Assembly: GCA_900469955.1 (NCBI GenBank)
Contig: UBYX01000001.1
Span: forward strand, 1 to 60,705
From: Hyphomicrobiales bacterium
GTDB taxonomy: Bacteria > Pseudomonadota > Alphaproteobacteria > Rhizobiales > Rhizobiaceae
Length of the DNA: 60,705 nucleotides
Direction: 5' to 3'
Shown: piece by piece, positions 16,236-25,243 of the stretch
Layout of the letters: every line of letters begins with the position of its first letter
Numbering within the stretch: position 1 is the stretch's first letter
The notes under the pieces: model-generated
What the model was told of the DNA's origin: nothing
Databases searched by the model: none
The model's input: only the letters and a program-made list of their open reading frames with translations
Program-made: the position numbers and the translations under genes

Positions 16236-17183
16236 ATGACCGATCCTGCCTTTCTGGACACCGTTCGCGCCTTCAACCGGTTCTACACGAACAAGCTGGG
16301 CCTTCTCGCCAAGGGCTATCTCGATTCCCCGTACACGCTGACGGAAGCGCGCATCCTTTATGAGATGGGGTCGCGCAGCTGCGTTTCCGCCACGGAACTC
16401 AACTATGATCTCGGCCTTGATCCCGCCTATTTGAGCCGGGTGCTGAAGAAGTTTCGAGAGGCCGGTTTTATCGACAGCCAACCCGACTCGGCCGACAAGC
16501 GAAGCCAGGTACTGACGATCACGGCGGCTGGACGAGCCGAGTACGAGATGCTGGGCGAGCGTTCGCGCCAGCAGATCGAAAACGATCTTGGCAATGTGGA
16601 CGAGTCCGACCGCGAAAAGCTGATCGGCTCCATGCAGGCGATCCGGATGATCCTCGACCCGAAATCGGCGGCGCCCTCACCGCCCGTCGTCATTCGGCCG
16701 CATCAGATAGGCGACTTGGGATGGTTGATCGAGGCCCAGGCGGTCGCCTATGCTCGCGAATACGGTTGGAACGAGAAGTTCGAGGGACTGGTCGCGGAAG
16801 TGGCGGGCAAATTCATCGCCCATTTCAATCCGGAGCGCGAGCGTTGCTGGATCGCGGAACGCAACGGCCGGAGGGTTGGCTCCGTGCTCGTGGCCGATGG
16901 TGGCGATGGGATTGCCAAGCTGCGTCTTCTCTATCTCGATCCGGCTGCCCGGGGTCTCGGCCTCGGCCGAACGCTGGTGGAACAATGCATCAAGTTCTCA
17001 ACCTTAGCCGGCTATCGAAAGTTGTCGCTTTGGACCAACGATGTGCTGTCTGCGGCCATCCACATCTATGAAAAGACGGGCTTCAGGCTTGTCTCCGAAG
17101 AGAGACATGCCATGTTCGGGCCGGAATGCACCGGCCAGACCTGGGAGCTGGAGCTTGGGAAGGCAAAACTCTCGGCCGCTTAA
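16236..17183 (+). CDS. MarR-family regulator fused to GNAT N-acetyltransferase
   Basis: A 315-residue two-domain protein. Residues about 1-140 are a MarR winged helix ([32 protein letters not shown], wing [16 protein letters not shown]). Residues about 150-310 are a GNAT acetyltransferase ([41 protein letters not shown] with the acetyl-CoA loop [28 protein letters not shown]). This fusion is widespread in proteobacteria, but its acceptor substrate is generally unknown. Placement behind an amino-acid racemase suggests that a D-amino acid or derivative may be acetylated or sensed; that is inference. AGTAGGAGA precedes the ATG. Its stop shares bases with the convergent pdxJ stop. Confidence 0.9.
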   Translation: MTDPAFLDTVRAFNRFYTNKLGLLAKGYLDSPYTLTEARILYEMGSRSCVSATELNYDLGLDPAYLSRVLKKFREAGFIDSQPDSADKRSQVLTITAAGRAEYEMLGERSRQQIENDLGNVDESDREKLIGSMQAIRMILDPKSAAPSPPVVIRPHQIGDLGWLIEAQAVAYAREYGWNEKFEGLVAEVAGKFIAHFNPERERCWIAERNGRRVGSVLVADGGDGIAKLRLLYLDPAARGLGLGRTLVEQCIKFSTLAGYRKLSLWTNDVLSAAIHIYEKTGFRLVSEERHAMFGPECTGQTWELELGKAKLSAA

Positions 17184-17932
17184 ACTGTCTGCCCACATGC
17201 GCGGCGGAAACGGCGAACGGTTTCGGCCATGCCATATTCCAGCGCGTCCGCGGTCAATCCGTGGCCGATCGAAACCTCGGCCAGCTTGGGAATCCGCCTG
17301 ACAAGTGCCGGCAGATTGTCGACCGTCAGATCGTGGCCGGCGTTCACCCCGAGCCCTTCGGTCAATGCCGCGTCCGCGGTACGCCCGAGCAATTCGAGGA
17401 CTTCCGCGCCGCGCTGGGGATCGTCGAAGCAGCCGCCGTAAGGCCCGGTATAGAGTTCGATCCGGTCCGCTCCCGTCGCCTTCGCAAGCTTGACCGCCTC
17501 CACATCGCCGTCGCCATCGGCAAACAGCGACACCCGCATACCCTTCTTCTTGAGACGCGCAACGATCGGCTTCAACATTTCGCCGCTGACGCGGAAATCA
17601 AATCCGTGGTCCGACGTCGCCTGGCTCGGATCGTCCGGCACCAGGGTCACCTGCTCCGCTTCGATCTTCTCGCAGAGCGCCAGAAAGTCTTCACTGGGAT
17701 AACCTTCGATATTGAACTCCGCCGCCGGAAACTCGTCATCGATCAAGGCACGGATCATCGGCAGATCGGAAAAACGGATGTGCCTCTGATCAGGGCGCGG
17801 ATGCACGGTCAGTCCCGCCGCACCCGCCTGGAGCGCGATCCGCCCCAATCCGTCGACGCTCGGCCACGGAAGGTCCCGGCGGTTGCGCAACATGGCGACT
17901 GCATTGAGGTTTACGGAGAGCTTGGTCGGCAT
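17180..17932 (-). CDS. pdxJ: Pyridoxine 5'-phosphate synthase
   Basis: PdxJ (250 residues, full length) condenses 1-deoxyxylulose-5-phosphate with 3-amino-2-oxopropyl phosphate to give pyridoxine 5'-phosphate in the DXP-dependent vitamin B6 route. Signatures are [15 protein letters not shown] at the start, [17 protein letters not shown] (active-site His/Arg), [28 protein letters not shown] and [12 protein letters not shown]. The start is ATG with LSVN at once, as in other PdxJ proteins. Its TAA overlaps the MarR-GNAT TAA on the other strand within the sequence TTAA. Confidence 0.95.
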   Translation of the reverse strand: MPTKLSVNLNAVAMLRNRRDLPWPSVDGLGRIALQAGAAGLTVHPRPDQRHIRFSDLPMIRALIDDEFPAAEFNIEGYPSEDFLALCEKIEAEQVTLVPDDPSQATSDHGFDFRVSGEMLKPIVARLKKKGMRVSLFADGDGDVEAVKLAKATGADRIELYTGPYGGCFDDPQRGAEVLELLGRTADAALTEGLGVNAGHDLTVDNLPALVRRIPKLAEVSIGHGLTADALEYGMAETVRRFRRACGQTV

Positions 17933-18090
17933 GGCAATATCCGTTTTTCAGAGGACGTGCCGAGCTTTTAGGACATGGACCGCGCAAACGCCACCGGCTT
18001 TGAGGAATTACACCTATAAAGAGTTTTCATCGACGAGAATCCACGGGGCTGAAGGGACTATCATTTTCTAAATTTTTACATAATGTATTA

Positions 18091-18155
18091 CTAACAGAAT
18101 TCGCCGGTCGGACCAAAAGCGGCGGAATGGAGGACTTGCCGGCGAATTCTGTTAG
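18091..18155. repeat. 17-bp perfect inverted repeat with 31-base spacer upstream of merR
   Basis: The left arm CTAACAGAATTCGCCGG (18091-18107) and the right arm CCGGCGAATTCTGTTAG (18139-18155) are exact inverted copies, 112 bases upstream of the MerR-type gene in a 335-base gap with no other recognisable feature. The length far exceeds chance in a window of this size. It could be a stem-loop in the leader RNA, a cooperative operator pair, or the two ends of a tiny mobile remnant. No T run follows, so it is not a normal terminator. Confidence 0.75.
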
Positions 18156-18267
18156 CCAATCATATCGGGTCCGCATTTTCAGTACCGAGAGCTTACCCGA
18201 AGCGCGCGCGATAAGCGTGCAACTCTGGGGTGATGCTTTAGCCAGACGCCATTCGCAGGGAGGCCCG

Positions 18268-18954
18268 ATGCGAAGCGACGCCAGACACCCGACAGCCGGA
18301 TTCAACGTAGTGACAGCCGGTGGACAGACCAAGTTTCTTCCCCAGGTTTCCTTGCCCTTCGAATTGCCGGAGGAACCGCTGGCGATTGCCGAAATGGCGG
18401 ATCTCTTCGGCGTCACTCATCGCACCCTGCACTTTTATGAGGAAAAGGGTCTGATCACCGCGGAGCGGTCGGGCACCATGCGAGTCTACGGCAGCGAACA
18501 TATCCAGCGCATGGCCGTCATCAATGCCTGCCGGGAGATCGGCATGTCGGTTGCGGTGATCCAGGAACTGATGGACGAGCTGGCCGGCACTACCTCTCAG
18601 ACGGAAGCGGACGAGCTGTTCCAGAACATGCTGGCCCGGCGCAAGCGCGAGCTGACCGCGGACATATCCAATATCCGCCGGCAGATGCAGCAGATCGAGA
18701 GCCTTCTTTCTGCGGACGAGGAGGATGGCACGACCGAAACGGTGCGCCCCATGTCGCTGGTCCTGTCCGACATCGAGAAACGGTGTCTGGCGCTGATGGC
18801 GGAAGGTTATTCCGCGCCGCGCCTGGCCCGCACCCTCGATCTGCAATTCGAAGAACTCCGAGAGATGGAAGACGGCATCATCCGGAAATTTCAGGCCAGC
18901 AACCGTTTCCAGGCCGTTGCCAAGGCGCTGCTCCTCGGCATGGTACCCAACTGA
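18268..18954 (+). CDS. MerR-family regulator with C-terminal LuxR-like helix-turn-helix
   Basis: A 228-residue regulator. Residues about 37-105 are a MerR DNA-binding domain (LAIAEMADLFGVTHRTLHFY, then EEKGL and the wing). A coiled-coil dimerisation helix covers about 110-150. Residues about 165-224 (LSDIEKRCLALMAEGYSAPR, RTLDLQFEELREM, NRFQAVAKAL) look like a LuxR/GerE-type helix-turn-helix. No clustered cysteines are present, so it is unlikely to be a metal sensor. The start at 18268 follows GGGAGG by five bases; the frame stays open further upstream, but that part crosses the inverted repeat and looks non-coding. It converges with the helicase gene with no gap. Confidence 0.82.
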   Translation: MRSDARHPTAGFNVVTAGGQTKFLPQVSLPFELPEEPLAIAEMADLFGVTHRTLHFYEEKGLITAERSGTMRVYGSEHIQRMAVINACREIGMSVAVIQELMDELAGTTSQTEADELFQNMLARRKRELTADISNIRRQMQQIESLLSADEEDGTTETVRPMSLVLSDIEKRCLALMAEGYSAPRLARTLDLQFEELREMEDGIIRKFQASNRFQAVAKALLLGMVPN

Positions 18955-20079
18955 TCAGCGAACGATCGTCAATGTCTCTGCCGCGCGGGTGATCGCGGTG
19001 TAGAGCCAGCGCTCGCGCGTATCGCGGAAGGCAAAGCTTTCGTCGAACAGCACGACATTGTTCCACTGCGAACCCTGCGCCTTGTGGACCGTCAGCGCAT
19101 AGCCGTAGTCGAATTCGTCGTAGCGCTTGCGGGTCGACCAGGGGACTTCCTCGTCGCTTTCGAACGCCTGCTTGAGAAGTTTGATCTTCGCCGCTCCCCG
19201 ATCCATGTCGTCGTCTTCGGGCCGGATCATGAGATTGATACCAGGCTTCACGGTCTCCCTGGAGGAGCTCATCACCTGCCAGAGCGACCCGTTGAGCAAA
19301 CCCTTCACCTGATCGTTTCGCAGGCAGACCAGCTTGTCGCCGGACTGGGGATAGTCGGCCGTGAAGCCCTTCAGCTCCCGGAGTCTCTGATTGTAGCGCT
19401 TGCGGGTCTTGTTGGTGCCGACCAATACCTGGTCGGCCTCCAGCACCAGCGGCTGGGTCACCTCGTCGCGTGAGATCACCTTCGCCGTGCCGTAGTCGCC
19501 ATACATGATCTCCTTGCCTTCGCGCACGTTCATGGCGAGCTGGATGATCGGATTGTCGCGGGCCTGGCGGTGGATGTCGGTGAGCAGGTAATCCGGCTCC
19601 TGCTCGGTGAAGAAACCGCCGCCGGAAACCGGGGGCAGCTGGCCCGGATCGCCAAGCACCAGGATCGGCGTTCCGAAGCTCATCAGATCCTTGCCCAGTG
19701 CCTCGTCCACCATCGAGCATTCGTCGATGATGATCAGCGCCGCCTTAGCGACCGGGCTCTGGCGATTGATCGAAAACATCGGCGCGATCGACGTCTTGCC
19801 GGTTTCCTCGTCTTCCACGGCCTCCTCGCCGCGCGGCCGGTAGATCAGCGAATGGATGGTCTTGGCGTTGCGAGCCCCCTTCGAACGCAGCACCTGAGCG
19901 GCCTTGCCGGTGAAGGCCGCGAACAGCACGTCGCCATCGACATTTTCGGCAAAATGCTTGGCAAGCGTCGTCTTGCCTGTGCCGGCGTAACCGAACAGCC
20001 GAAAAATCTGGCTGCGGCCTTCCTTCAGCCAGCGTGAAACGGCTTTGAGAGCCTCGTCCTGTTGTGGTGCAAATTGCAT
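18955..20079 (-). CDS. RecD-like ATP-dependent DNA helicase (SF1)
   Basis: A 374-residue single-domain SF1 helicase related to RecD/Pif1/TraA and annotated in rhizobia as an ATP-dependent RecD-like DNA helicase. Walker A is GYAGTGKTT at about 30-38, Walker B IIIDECSMVD near 115, motif III GDPGQLPPVSGG, and the C-terminal UvrD_C_2 motif YGYALTVHKAQGSQW with the terminal YTAITRAAETL. It lacks the large N-terminal region of RecD2, so it is a stand-alone motor with unknown partners. The ATG at 20079 is preferred to a TTG 36 bases upstream; no strong ribosome site is seen for either. Confidence 0.85.
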   Translation of the reverse strand: MQFAPQQDEALKAVSRWLKEGRSQIFRLFGYAGTGKTTLAKHFAENVDGDVLFAAFTGKAAQVLRSKGARNAKTIHSLIYRPRGEEAVEDEETGKTSIAPMFSINRQSPVAKAALIIIDECSMVDEALGKDLMSFGTPILVLGDPGQLPPVSGGGFFTEQEPDYLLTDIHRQARDNPIIQLAMNVREGKEIMYGDYGTAKVISRDEVTQPLVLEADQVLVGTNKTRKRYNQRLRELKGFTADYPQSGDKLVCLRNDQVKGLLNGSLWQVMSSSRETVKPGINLMIRPEDDDMDRGAAKIKLLKQAFESDEEVPWSTRKRYDEFDYGYALTVHKAQGSQWNNVVLFDESFAFRDTRERWLYTAITRAAETLTIVR

Positions 20080-20192
20080 GCGCGCGACTTGGCAGGATTC
20101 GAGGGGGAATCGCAACAGAAAAAGAACGAAAGTAGATCAAGCTACGGCGCGTCGACTGTTCAGTTGTTATCTTGGTCGCCTATGATCTGCGC

Positions 20193-21473
20193 ATGAACGT
20201 TCTGATTCTCGGCGCAACCGGCTTTATCGGCTCCACGATCCTGCAGCGTCTCGTCTCGGACGGACATCATGTCACGGGATTGGGACGCGGCCCGCAAAAG
20301 GCTCGGCTGAAATGGCCTGCAGCCGAGTGGCTGAGAGCCGATGTCGCGACGCTTTCCGTGGAAGACTGGCGTCCGCTGATCCAAGGCCGGGACGTCATAG
20401 TCAATTGCGCCGGCGCCCTGCAGGACGGATATGCCGACGATCTCGCCGCCACGCAGGAAAGGGCGATGGTCGCGCTTTATGAGGCCGTGAAAGCATCGGG
20501 CGACAAGCTCATCGTACAGATTTCCGCCCGAACGGATGGTCCGGGCGCAACATTGCCTTTCCTCGCCACGAAACGCCGCGCCGACGAGGCGCTGGCCGCA
20601 AGCGGTCTGCCTTTCGTGATCCTCCGCCCGGCACTGGTCATTGGCCGTAACGCGCACGGCGGCACAGGGCTCTTGAGGTCGCTCGCAAGCTTTCCCGGCG
20701 TTCTGCCGCTCATCCATGCGAAAAGCCCGGTTCAAACCGTCTCGGTGGAAGACGTTGCCGGAGCCGTATCACTTGCCATCCAGGGTGCTATCCCACCCGG
20801 TAGCGACCTCGATCTTGCGTCCGACAGTGGACTGACGCTGTCGGACCTCGTGCAGCTTCATCGTGCCTGGCTCGGATTGCCTCCTGCCCGTGTCGCTCAT
20901 CTACCTCCGTGGCTTGAGAAACCGCCCGCTTTGGCCGCAGATTTCGCCGGCTGGCTCGGCTGGCGCTCGCCGCTGCGTTCCACGGCCATGGCGGTCATGT
21001 CGGAAGGCGTTCTGAGTACGCGGTCGAAACCGGCGGATCTTGCTTTTGCCGACGCCGCCGCCACTCTGGCTGCCCATCCGAGCGGCGTTCAGGATCTCTG
21101 GTTTGCTCGGCTCTATCTGATGAAGCCGGTCATGATCGTGACGTTGTCGCTCTTCTGGCTGCTCTCGGGTCTTATTCCGTTCTTCGACCTCGCCGCAGCG
21201 GCATCCCATTTCCCGCGCTTCATGTCTGCTGGAACAGGCACGGTACTCGCCATCTCCGCCTGCCTTATCGATATCCTGCTTGGGCTTGCCATCCTTTTCC
21301 GCCAACAGGCGCGGAAAGCAATGATCGGCATGATTGCCGTAAGCCTCATCTACCTCACCGGCGCTACCCTTCTGGAGCCATGGCTCTGGCTTGATCCGCT
21401 CGGGCCGCTCATCAAGGTCTTGCCTTCGATCGCTTTGACGCTCGCCGCACTTGCCATTCTGGACGAACGATGA
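20193..21473 (+). CDS. SDR-family oxidoreductase fused to a DoxX-like membrane domain
   Basis: A 427-residue fusion. The N-terminal half is an NAD(P)-binding atypical SDR (MNVLILGATGFIGSTILQRL with GxxGxxG; VNCAGALQDGY; FVILRPALVIG). The C-terminal part, from about residue 310, has four hydrophobic segments of DoxX type (VMIVTLSLFWLLSGLIPFF, TVLAISACLIDILLGLAILF, MIGMIAVSLIYLTGATLL, VLPSIALTLAALAIL). This suggests a membrane-anchored reductase acting on quinones or lipids. The next gene, for a DUF2269 membrane protein, overlaps it by four bases (ATGA), so the two are coupled and probably form a complex. The ATG at 20193 is chosen over a TTG at 20172. Confidence 0.85.
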   Translation: MNVLILGATGFIGSTILQRLVSDGHHVTGLGRGPQKARLKWPAAEWLRADVATLSVEDWRPLIQGRDVIVNCAGALQDGYADDLAATQERAMVALYEAVKASGDKLIVQISARTDGPGATLPFLATKRRADEALAASGLPFVILRPALVIGRNAHGGTGLLRSLASFPGVLPLIHAKSPVQTVSVEDVAGAVSLAIQGAIPPGSDLDLASDSGLTLSDLVQLHRAWLGLPPARVAHLPPWLEKPPALAADFAGWLGWRSPLRSTAMAVMSEGVLSTRSKPADLAFADAAATLAAHPSGVQDLWFARLYLMKPVMIVTLSLFWLLSGLIPFFDLAAAASHFPRFMSAGTGTVLAISACLIDILLGLAILFRQQARKAMIGMIAVSLIYLTGATLLEPWLWLDPLGPLIKVLPSIALTLAALAILDER

Positions 21474-21955
21474 TGGTGGATATCGACGGCCTGCTGCGCC
21501 TCGTCCACGTCATCGGCGCAGCGGTCCTGCTCGGAACCGGCGCAGGCATCGCCTTCTTCATGGTGATTGCCCGTCGCACCGAAGATCCGAAATTGATCGC
21601 CCATACCGCAGGCACGGTCGTCTTGGCGGACACGGTCTTCACCGCGACGGCGGTGCTCCTGCAGCCGATCACGGGCTATCTGCTCGCCGAAAGGACAGGC
21701 TGGTCATTGGCGGAGGGTTGGATCGCGCTGTCGCTCGTCCTCTATGTGGTTACGGGACTGTTCTGGCTGCCGGTTGTCTGGATCCAGATGAGACTGCGCA
21801 ACCTCGCACGCATCGCGGCGGGGAATTCTGCGCCGCTGCCGCCGGAATGGTTCGGTCTCTACCGCATCTGGTTCGCGTGCGGATTTCCCGCTTTTCTTGC
21901 GGTGATCGCCATCTTCTGGCTGATGCTGACCAAGCCGGACATAGCCACGTTTTGA
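21470..21955 (+). CDS. DUF2269 family integral membrane protein
   Basis: A 161-residue membrane protein of the DUF2269 family. Four helices are evident: LVHVIGAAVLLGTGAGIAFF near 11-30, VLADTVFTATAVLLQPITGY near 50-70, WIALSLVLYVVTGLFWLPVV near 83-103, and FPAFLAVIAIFWLML near 138-153. Conserved family residues include the His in RLVHVIG and the Gly-rich first helix. The function is unknown. Four-base overlap with the SDR-DoxX gene means coupled translation. Confidence 0.82.
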   Translation: MMVDIDGLLRLVHVIGAAVLLGTGAGIAFFMVIARRTEDPKLIAHTAGTVVLADTVFTATAVLLQPITGYLLAERTGWSLAEGWIALSLVLYVVTGLFWLPVVWIQMRLRNLARIAAGNSAPLPPEWFGLYRIWFACGFPAFLAVIAIFWLMLTKPDIATF

Positions 21956-21965
21956 GGCCGAAAAC

Positions 21966-22337
21966 CTATCGCAACGGATCGTTCTCAAGCTCGATCGGCC
22001 GGCCATGCGGTGTCGCTTCCGCCGCCCGCTGCCAGCTTTTCTGGAGAGAAAGGATGGCATCGGCGTCCGCGATGTGTTTATCGACGAGCAGGCCCGACAG
22101 CGCCGCGACCCAGCAGTCGAAATAATCGCGGCCGTCCTCGGCGCGGCCGGACTTGTGCACTTCTGCGGAAAGAGCCGCTGCCCATTCGTTCCAGGTGAAC
22201 AGGCCCCTCTCGTGCAGATGCACGGTCATGGCAAAAGCTTCCGCGGCCCAGGGCTCGGGAAAGGTCGGATCGCCCTCCGGCGACTTCGGCAAGCCCGGCG
22301 AACGCGCGAGCGGCGAGAGAATTTCACAGGCGCTCAA
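21966..22337 (-). CDS. Nitrile hydratase accessory (activator) protein
   Basis: A 123-residue protein matching the nitrile hydratase activator/P14K-like family, which loads cobalt into the alpha subunit and aids cysteine oxidation. Family landmarks are PTFPEPWAAEAFAMTVHLHE, GLFTWNEWAAALSAEV and DYFDCWVAALSGLL. The proposed start is TTG at 22337, preceded by GGGAGAG, giving a 14-base overlap with nthB. The next upstream ATG in frame would create a long extension that is clearly antisense noise. It is the last gene of the lysE-nthA-nthB operon. Confidence 0.85.
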   Translation of the reverse strand: MSACEILSPLARSPGLPKSPEGDPTFPEPWAAEAFAMTVHLHERGLFTWNEWAAALSAEVHKSGRAEDGRDYFDCWVAALSGLLVDKHIADADAILSLQKSWQRAAEATPHGRPIELENDPLR

Positions 22338-22983
22338 GATAGCTCTCCCATGCGTCGATCGAAATGGTGAGTGCCGGATCGCTCCCCTCGCCCCAGATCT
22401 CGCCGCCATCGAAGACGACGGTATAGACCCATTGCGGGTTTTCGCCCCGGCCGTGCGCATTGCTGTCCGGGAAGACGTACGAACCCTGCACCGCCTCAAC
22501 GACCCCGGTCTTGGCGCGGGCATAACGCGGCAACCGGGTGTGGGTCTCCGGATTGAAATTCTTCGTCCTGACCTTGTCGCCAGGCTGAAAGAGCGGCGCC
22601 GTCTCGACTGAGCGGTCGCAAGGTCCGCCCCGGGCGAGCACCTCCGGCACCATCTCTGCTTTCAGAACACGCTTCGGGGTGGCCGGCTCCATCTGCTTTG
22701 CGCCTGCGTCGATCTCGCCACTTGTCGCAAAGCCATGCCGTTCGAGCAGCACTTCCAGCGCCCGCATCCATATCTCGTAATAGCTCGCGGAAAGATAGGC
22801 CGTCGGCGGGATGTTTTCCCGCGCATGGCGGCTTTCATCGATCGTCCAGGCACCGAAAGCGCCGCAGGACAGCGTCAGCCCCAATGCCCGTTTTTCCCAT
22901 TCGGCGTGAAAATAGGGCTCGTCCTTTTCAGGCGCCACGGCGCCGAAGCCCATCTGCCCGCCCAGATCATGAGGCCCGTTCAT
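22324..22983 (-). CDS. nthB: Nitrile hydratase beta subunit
   Basis: The beta subunit (219 residues) of nitrile hydratase, which pairs with the alpha subunit and contributes arginines to the active site for hydration of nitriles to amides. The N-terminus [16 protein letters not shown] is diagnostic, as are [17 protein letters not shown] and the C-terminal barrel part beginning [20 protein letters not shown], with [15 protein letters not shown]. Its ATG overlaps the alpha-subunit TGA by four bases. Length and motifs are intact. Confidence 0.95.
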   Translation of the reverse strand: MNGPHDLGGQMGFGAVAPEKDEPYFHAEWEKRALGLTLSCGAFGAWTIDESRHARENIPPTAYLSASYYEIWMRALEVLLERHGFATSGEIDAGAKQMEPATPKRVLKAEMVPEVLARGGPCDRSVETAPLFQPGDKVRTKNFNPETHTRLPRYARAKTGVVEAVQGSYVFPDSNAHGRGENPQWVYTVVFDGGEIWGEGSDPALTISIDAWESYLERL

Positions 22984-23618
22984 GCCGGTGCTCCCGCAAT
23001 CGCCGTGCCTATCATCGCATCGCGGCTGACGACTTCGGCAAGCTCCTCCTCACTCATATTGTCGGTACCATCCGGGCGTTCGGGGATGACGAGGTAGCGA
23101 AGTTCGGCAGTCGAATCCCATACTCGTATCTTCTTGTCTTCCGGCAGCGTCAGCCCGAATTCGGCAAGCACACCCCGCGGATCGATGACCGCACGAGACC
23201 GATAGGCCGGCGCCTTGTACCAGACGGGCGGAAGGCCAAGCACGGCCCAGGGATAACAGGAGCAGAGGGTGCAAACGACGAGGTTATGCGTTTCCGGCGT
23301 GTTGAACACCGCCCGCATATGCTCCCCCTGCCGGCCGGTATAGCCGAGGCTCGCGATCGCAGCCGTTCCGTCCTCCTTCAGCCACGCCGCGAAGTGCGGA
23401 TCGCTCCAGGCCTTGGCGACAACGCGGGCGCCGTTGCGCGGCCCAATCTTCGTCTCGTAGGTCTCGACGATCGCATCGATCGCCGCCGGGTCGATCAGTC
23501 CCTTCTCCGTCAGCACGGTTTCCAGCGCCTTCACCCGCGCCTGCATGTCGCTGTAGCGGTTGTCGTGATGATGATCGTGGTCATGGACATGATCGTGGTG
23601 ATGATGGTCTGCGGACAT
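22980..23618 (-). CDS. nthA: Nitrile hydratase alpha subunit, cobalt type, with His-rich N-terminus
   Basis: The metal-binding alpha subunit (212 residues). The claw motif reads VCTLCSC (Cys116, Cys119, Ser120, Cys121). Thr rather than Ser after the first Cys is the mark of the cobalt-dependent type. In active enzymes the second and third cysteines are oxidised to sulfinic and sulfenic acid. The first 20 residues contain ten histidines ([20 protein letters not shown]), which probably bind or deliver metal. The ATG at 23618 is preceded by AAGGAAA; an upstream ATG at 23633 would add five residues. Gene order alpha-beta-activator supports the Co type. Confidence 0.95.
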   Translation of the reverse strand: MSADHHHHDHVHDHDHHHDNRYSDMQARVKALETVLTEKGLIDPAAIDAIVETYETKIGPRNGARVVAKAWSDPHFAAWLKEDGTAAIASLGYTGRQGEHMRAVFNTPETHNLVVCTLCSCYPWAVLGLPPVWYKAPAYRSRAVIDPRGVLAEFGLTLPEDKKIRVWDSTAELRYLVIPERPDGTDNMSEEELAEVVSRDAMIGTAIAGAPA

Positions 23619-23629
23619 GGCGATTTCCT

Positions 23630-24223
23630 TCATCGCAGCATCGGCCAGAGGCTTGCAACAAGCAAGACGGCCATGCTGATGTTGAACCACTTGAGCCGGA
23701 CCGGCACCGACAGCCACTCCCGCAGGGCAGATCCGAACCCCGCCCAGGTGGATACGCTCGGCACGTTGACGGCGGCGAATGCGAACCCCACCAGGAGCAC
23801 GGTCGGAAAATAATAGTCTGGATTGGTGTAGGTCGCCATGGCTGTAACCGCCATGACCCAGGCCTTCGGGTTGACCCATTGGAAGACGGCGGCACCGAAA
23901 AAGGTCATCGGCCGCGCGCCGGTCTTGCCATCCGAGAGGCTCCGTGAGGTGCCGATCTTCCAGGCGATCCACAACAGATACAGCCCGCCTGCGAATTTCA
24001 GCGCCGTATAGACGGCCGGGACGGTCTGCAGCAGCGCCCCGAGCCCCAGCCCGACTGCGATCAGCAGCGAAAGAAAACCGACTCCGATGCCGAGCATATG
24101 CGGAATCGTTCGCGCAAATCCGAAATTCACACCCGATGCGAAGAGCATCATGTTGTTCGGTCCTGGCGTGATCGAGGTGGTGAAGGCGAACAGGACGAGG
24201 GCCAGAAAGGTTTCCAGCGGCAT
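23630..24223 (-). CDS. LysE-family amino-acid/metabolite exporter
   Basis: A 197-residue RhtB/LysE translocator. The N-terminus contains the family motif [17 protein letters not shown] after a first helix ([13 protein letters not shown]), followed by about five more helices and the landmark [13 protein letters not shown]. Such proteins export amino acids and related small molecules by proton exchange. The gene lies 11 bases upstream of nthA on the same strand, so it leads the nitrile hydratase operon. It may export the amide/acid product or a toxic analogue; this is inference. The ATG at 24223 has CGGAG six bases upstream. Confidence 0.9.
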   Translation of the reverse strand: MPLETFLALVLFAFTTSITPGPNNMMLFASGVNFGFARTIPHMLGIGVGFLSLLIAVGLGLGALLQTVPAVYTALKFAGGLYLLWIAWKIGTSRSLSDGKTGARPMTFFGAAVFQWVNPKAWVMAVTAMATYTNPDYYFPTVLLVGFAFAAVNVPSVSTWAGFGSALREWLSVPVRLKWFNISMAVLLVASLWPMLR

Positions 24224-24394
24224 AAGGACTCCGAGCGCCAATCCGATCCCGTTATTTGCGTCGCCTCCTCTGCGGGAGGCCGTATGCCGGTGATAGGATC
24301 GTTTCGGTCGATCTGCAAGCGGAACTTGGCAGCCGGGATTAAAGCTATATCTGAATAGTCACGAACATTTGCAATCGATCGACCGAGGTCTCTA

Positions 24395-25237
24395 ATGCCC
24401 GATATCCCTACAGTCACCCTGCCGTACGAACTCCCTGTGCCGGCGCTCGGCCTCGGCACCTGGAACATGGGAGAGGACAGCCGAAAGGCGGCGGCAGAGA
24501 TCGAGAGCCTGAAACGCGGCCTCGATCTCGGGATGACCTTGATCGATACGGCTGAAATGTATGCCGAAGGCGGAGCCGAGCAGATCACCGGCGAAGCGAT
24601 CGCCGGGCGTCGTGACGAGGTGTTTCTGGTCAGCAAGGTCTATCCGTGGAACGCAAGCCGCCAGGGCGTGATCGATGCCTGCGAACGCAGTTTGGGGCGG
24701 TTGAAGACGGACCGTCTCGACCTCTATCTCCTTCATTGGCGTGGAGAACATCCGCTTGCCGAAACCGTTGCCGGTTTCGAAGAATTGCAGCGTGCCGGCA
24801 AGATCGGCGCCTGGGGCGTCTCGAACTTCGACGTTGCGGATATGGAAGAGCTGATGAGCGTCCCGGACGGCAAGAACTGCGTGGCCAATCAGGTGCTCTA
24901 CAACCTCTCGCGCCGGGGCATCGAATACGACCTCCTGCCCTGGTGCCAGGAGCGCGGCATCGCCGTCATGGCGTATTCGCCGATCGAACAGGGCCGGCTG
25001 CTCCGCAACGACAAACTGATCCAGATTTCCAAGGCCTATCAGGCGACGCCGGCGCAGGTGGCCCTCGCCTTCCTGCTGGAGCGTGAGGGTGTGATCGCCA
25101 TCCCTAAATCCGCCAATCCCGACCGTGTTGCGGAAAATGCGGCCGCGGCCGAACTGGATATCAGCGATGAGGACTGGGCAGCCCTTGATGCCGCCTTTCC
25201 GCCGCCGAGAGAAAAAAGACCATTGGCGATGATCTAG
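24395..25237 (+). CDS. Aldo/keto reductase
   Basis: A 280-residue NADPH-dependent aldo/keto reductase with a TIM-barrel fold. The catalytic tetrad is visible: Asp in LIDTAEMY, Tyr in [11 protein letters not shown], Lys in LVSKVYPWN and His in YLLHWRG. Cofactor-binding C-terminal residues appear in [17 protein letters not shown]. The WGVSNFD and [20 protein letters not shown] segments resemble YeaE/YafB-type enzymes that reduce methylglyoxal and other aldehydes. It diverges from the lysE-nth operon and converges on the kpsC-like gene six bases away. Confidence 0.92.
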   Translation: MPDIPTVTLPYELPVPALGLGTWNMGEDSRKAAAEIESLKRGLDLGMTLIDTAEMYAEGGAEQITGEAIAGRRDEVFLVSKVYPWNASRQGVIDACERSLGRLKTDRLDLYLLHWRGEHPLAETVAGFEELQRAGKIGAWGVSNFDVADMEELMSVPDGKNCVANQVLYNLSRRGIEYDLLPWCQERGIAVMAYSPIEQGRLLRNDKLIQISKAYQATPAQVALAFLLEREGVIAIPKSANPDRVAENAAAAELDISDEDWAALDAAFPPPREKRPLAMI

Positions 25238-25243
25238 ACATGG

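Noticed and set aside
18127..18267. Extended start for the MerR-LuxR regulator
   Set aside because: The extension crosses the 17-bp inverted repeat, lacks a ribosome site and shows no MerR similarity; ATG 18268 has GGGAGG upstream.
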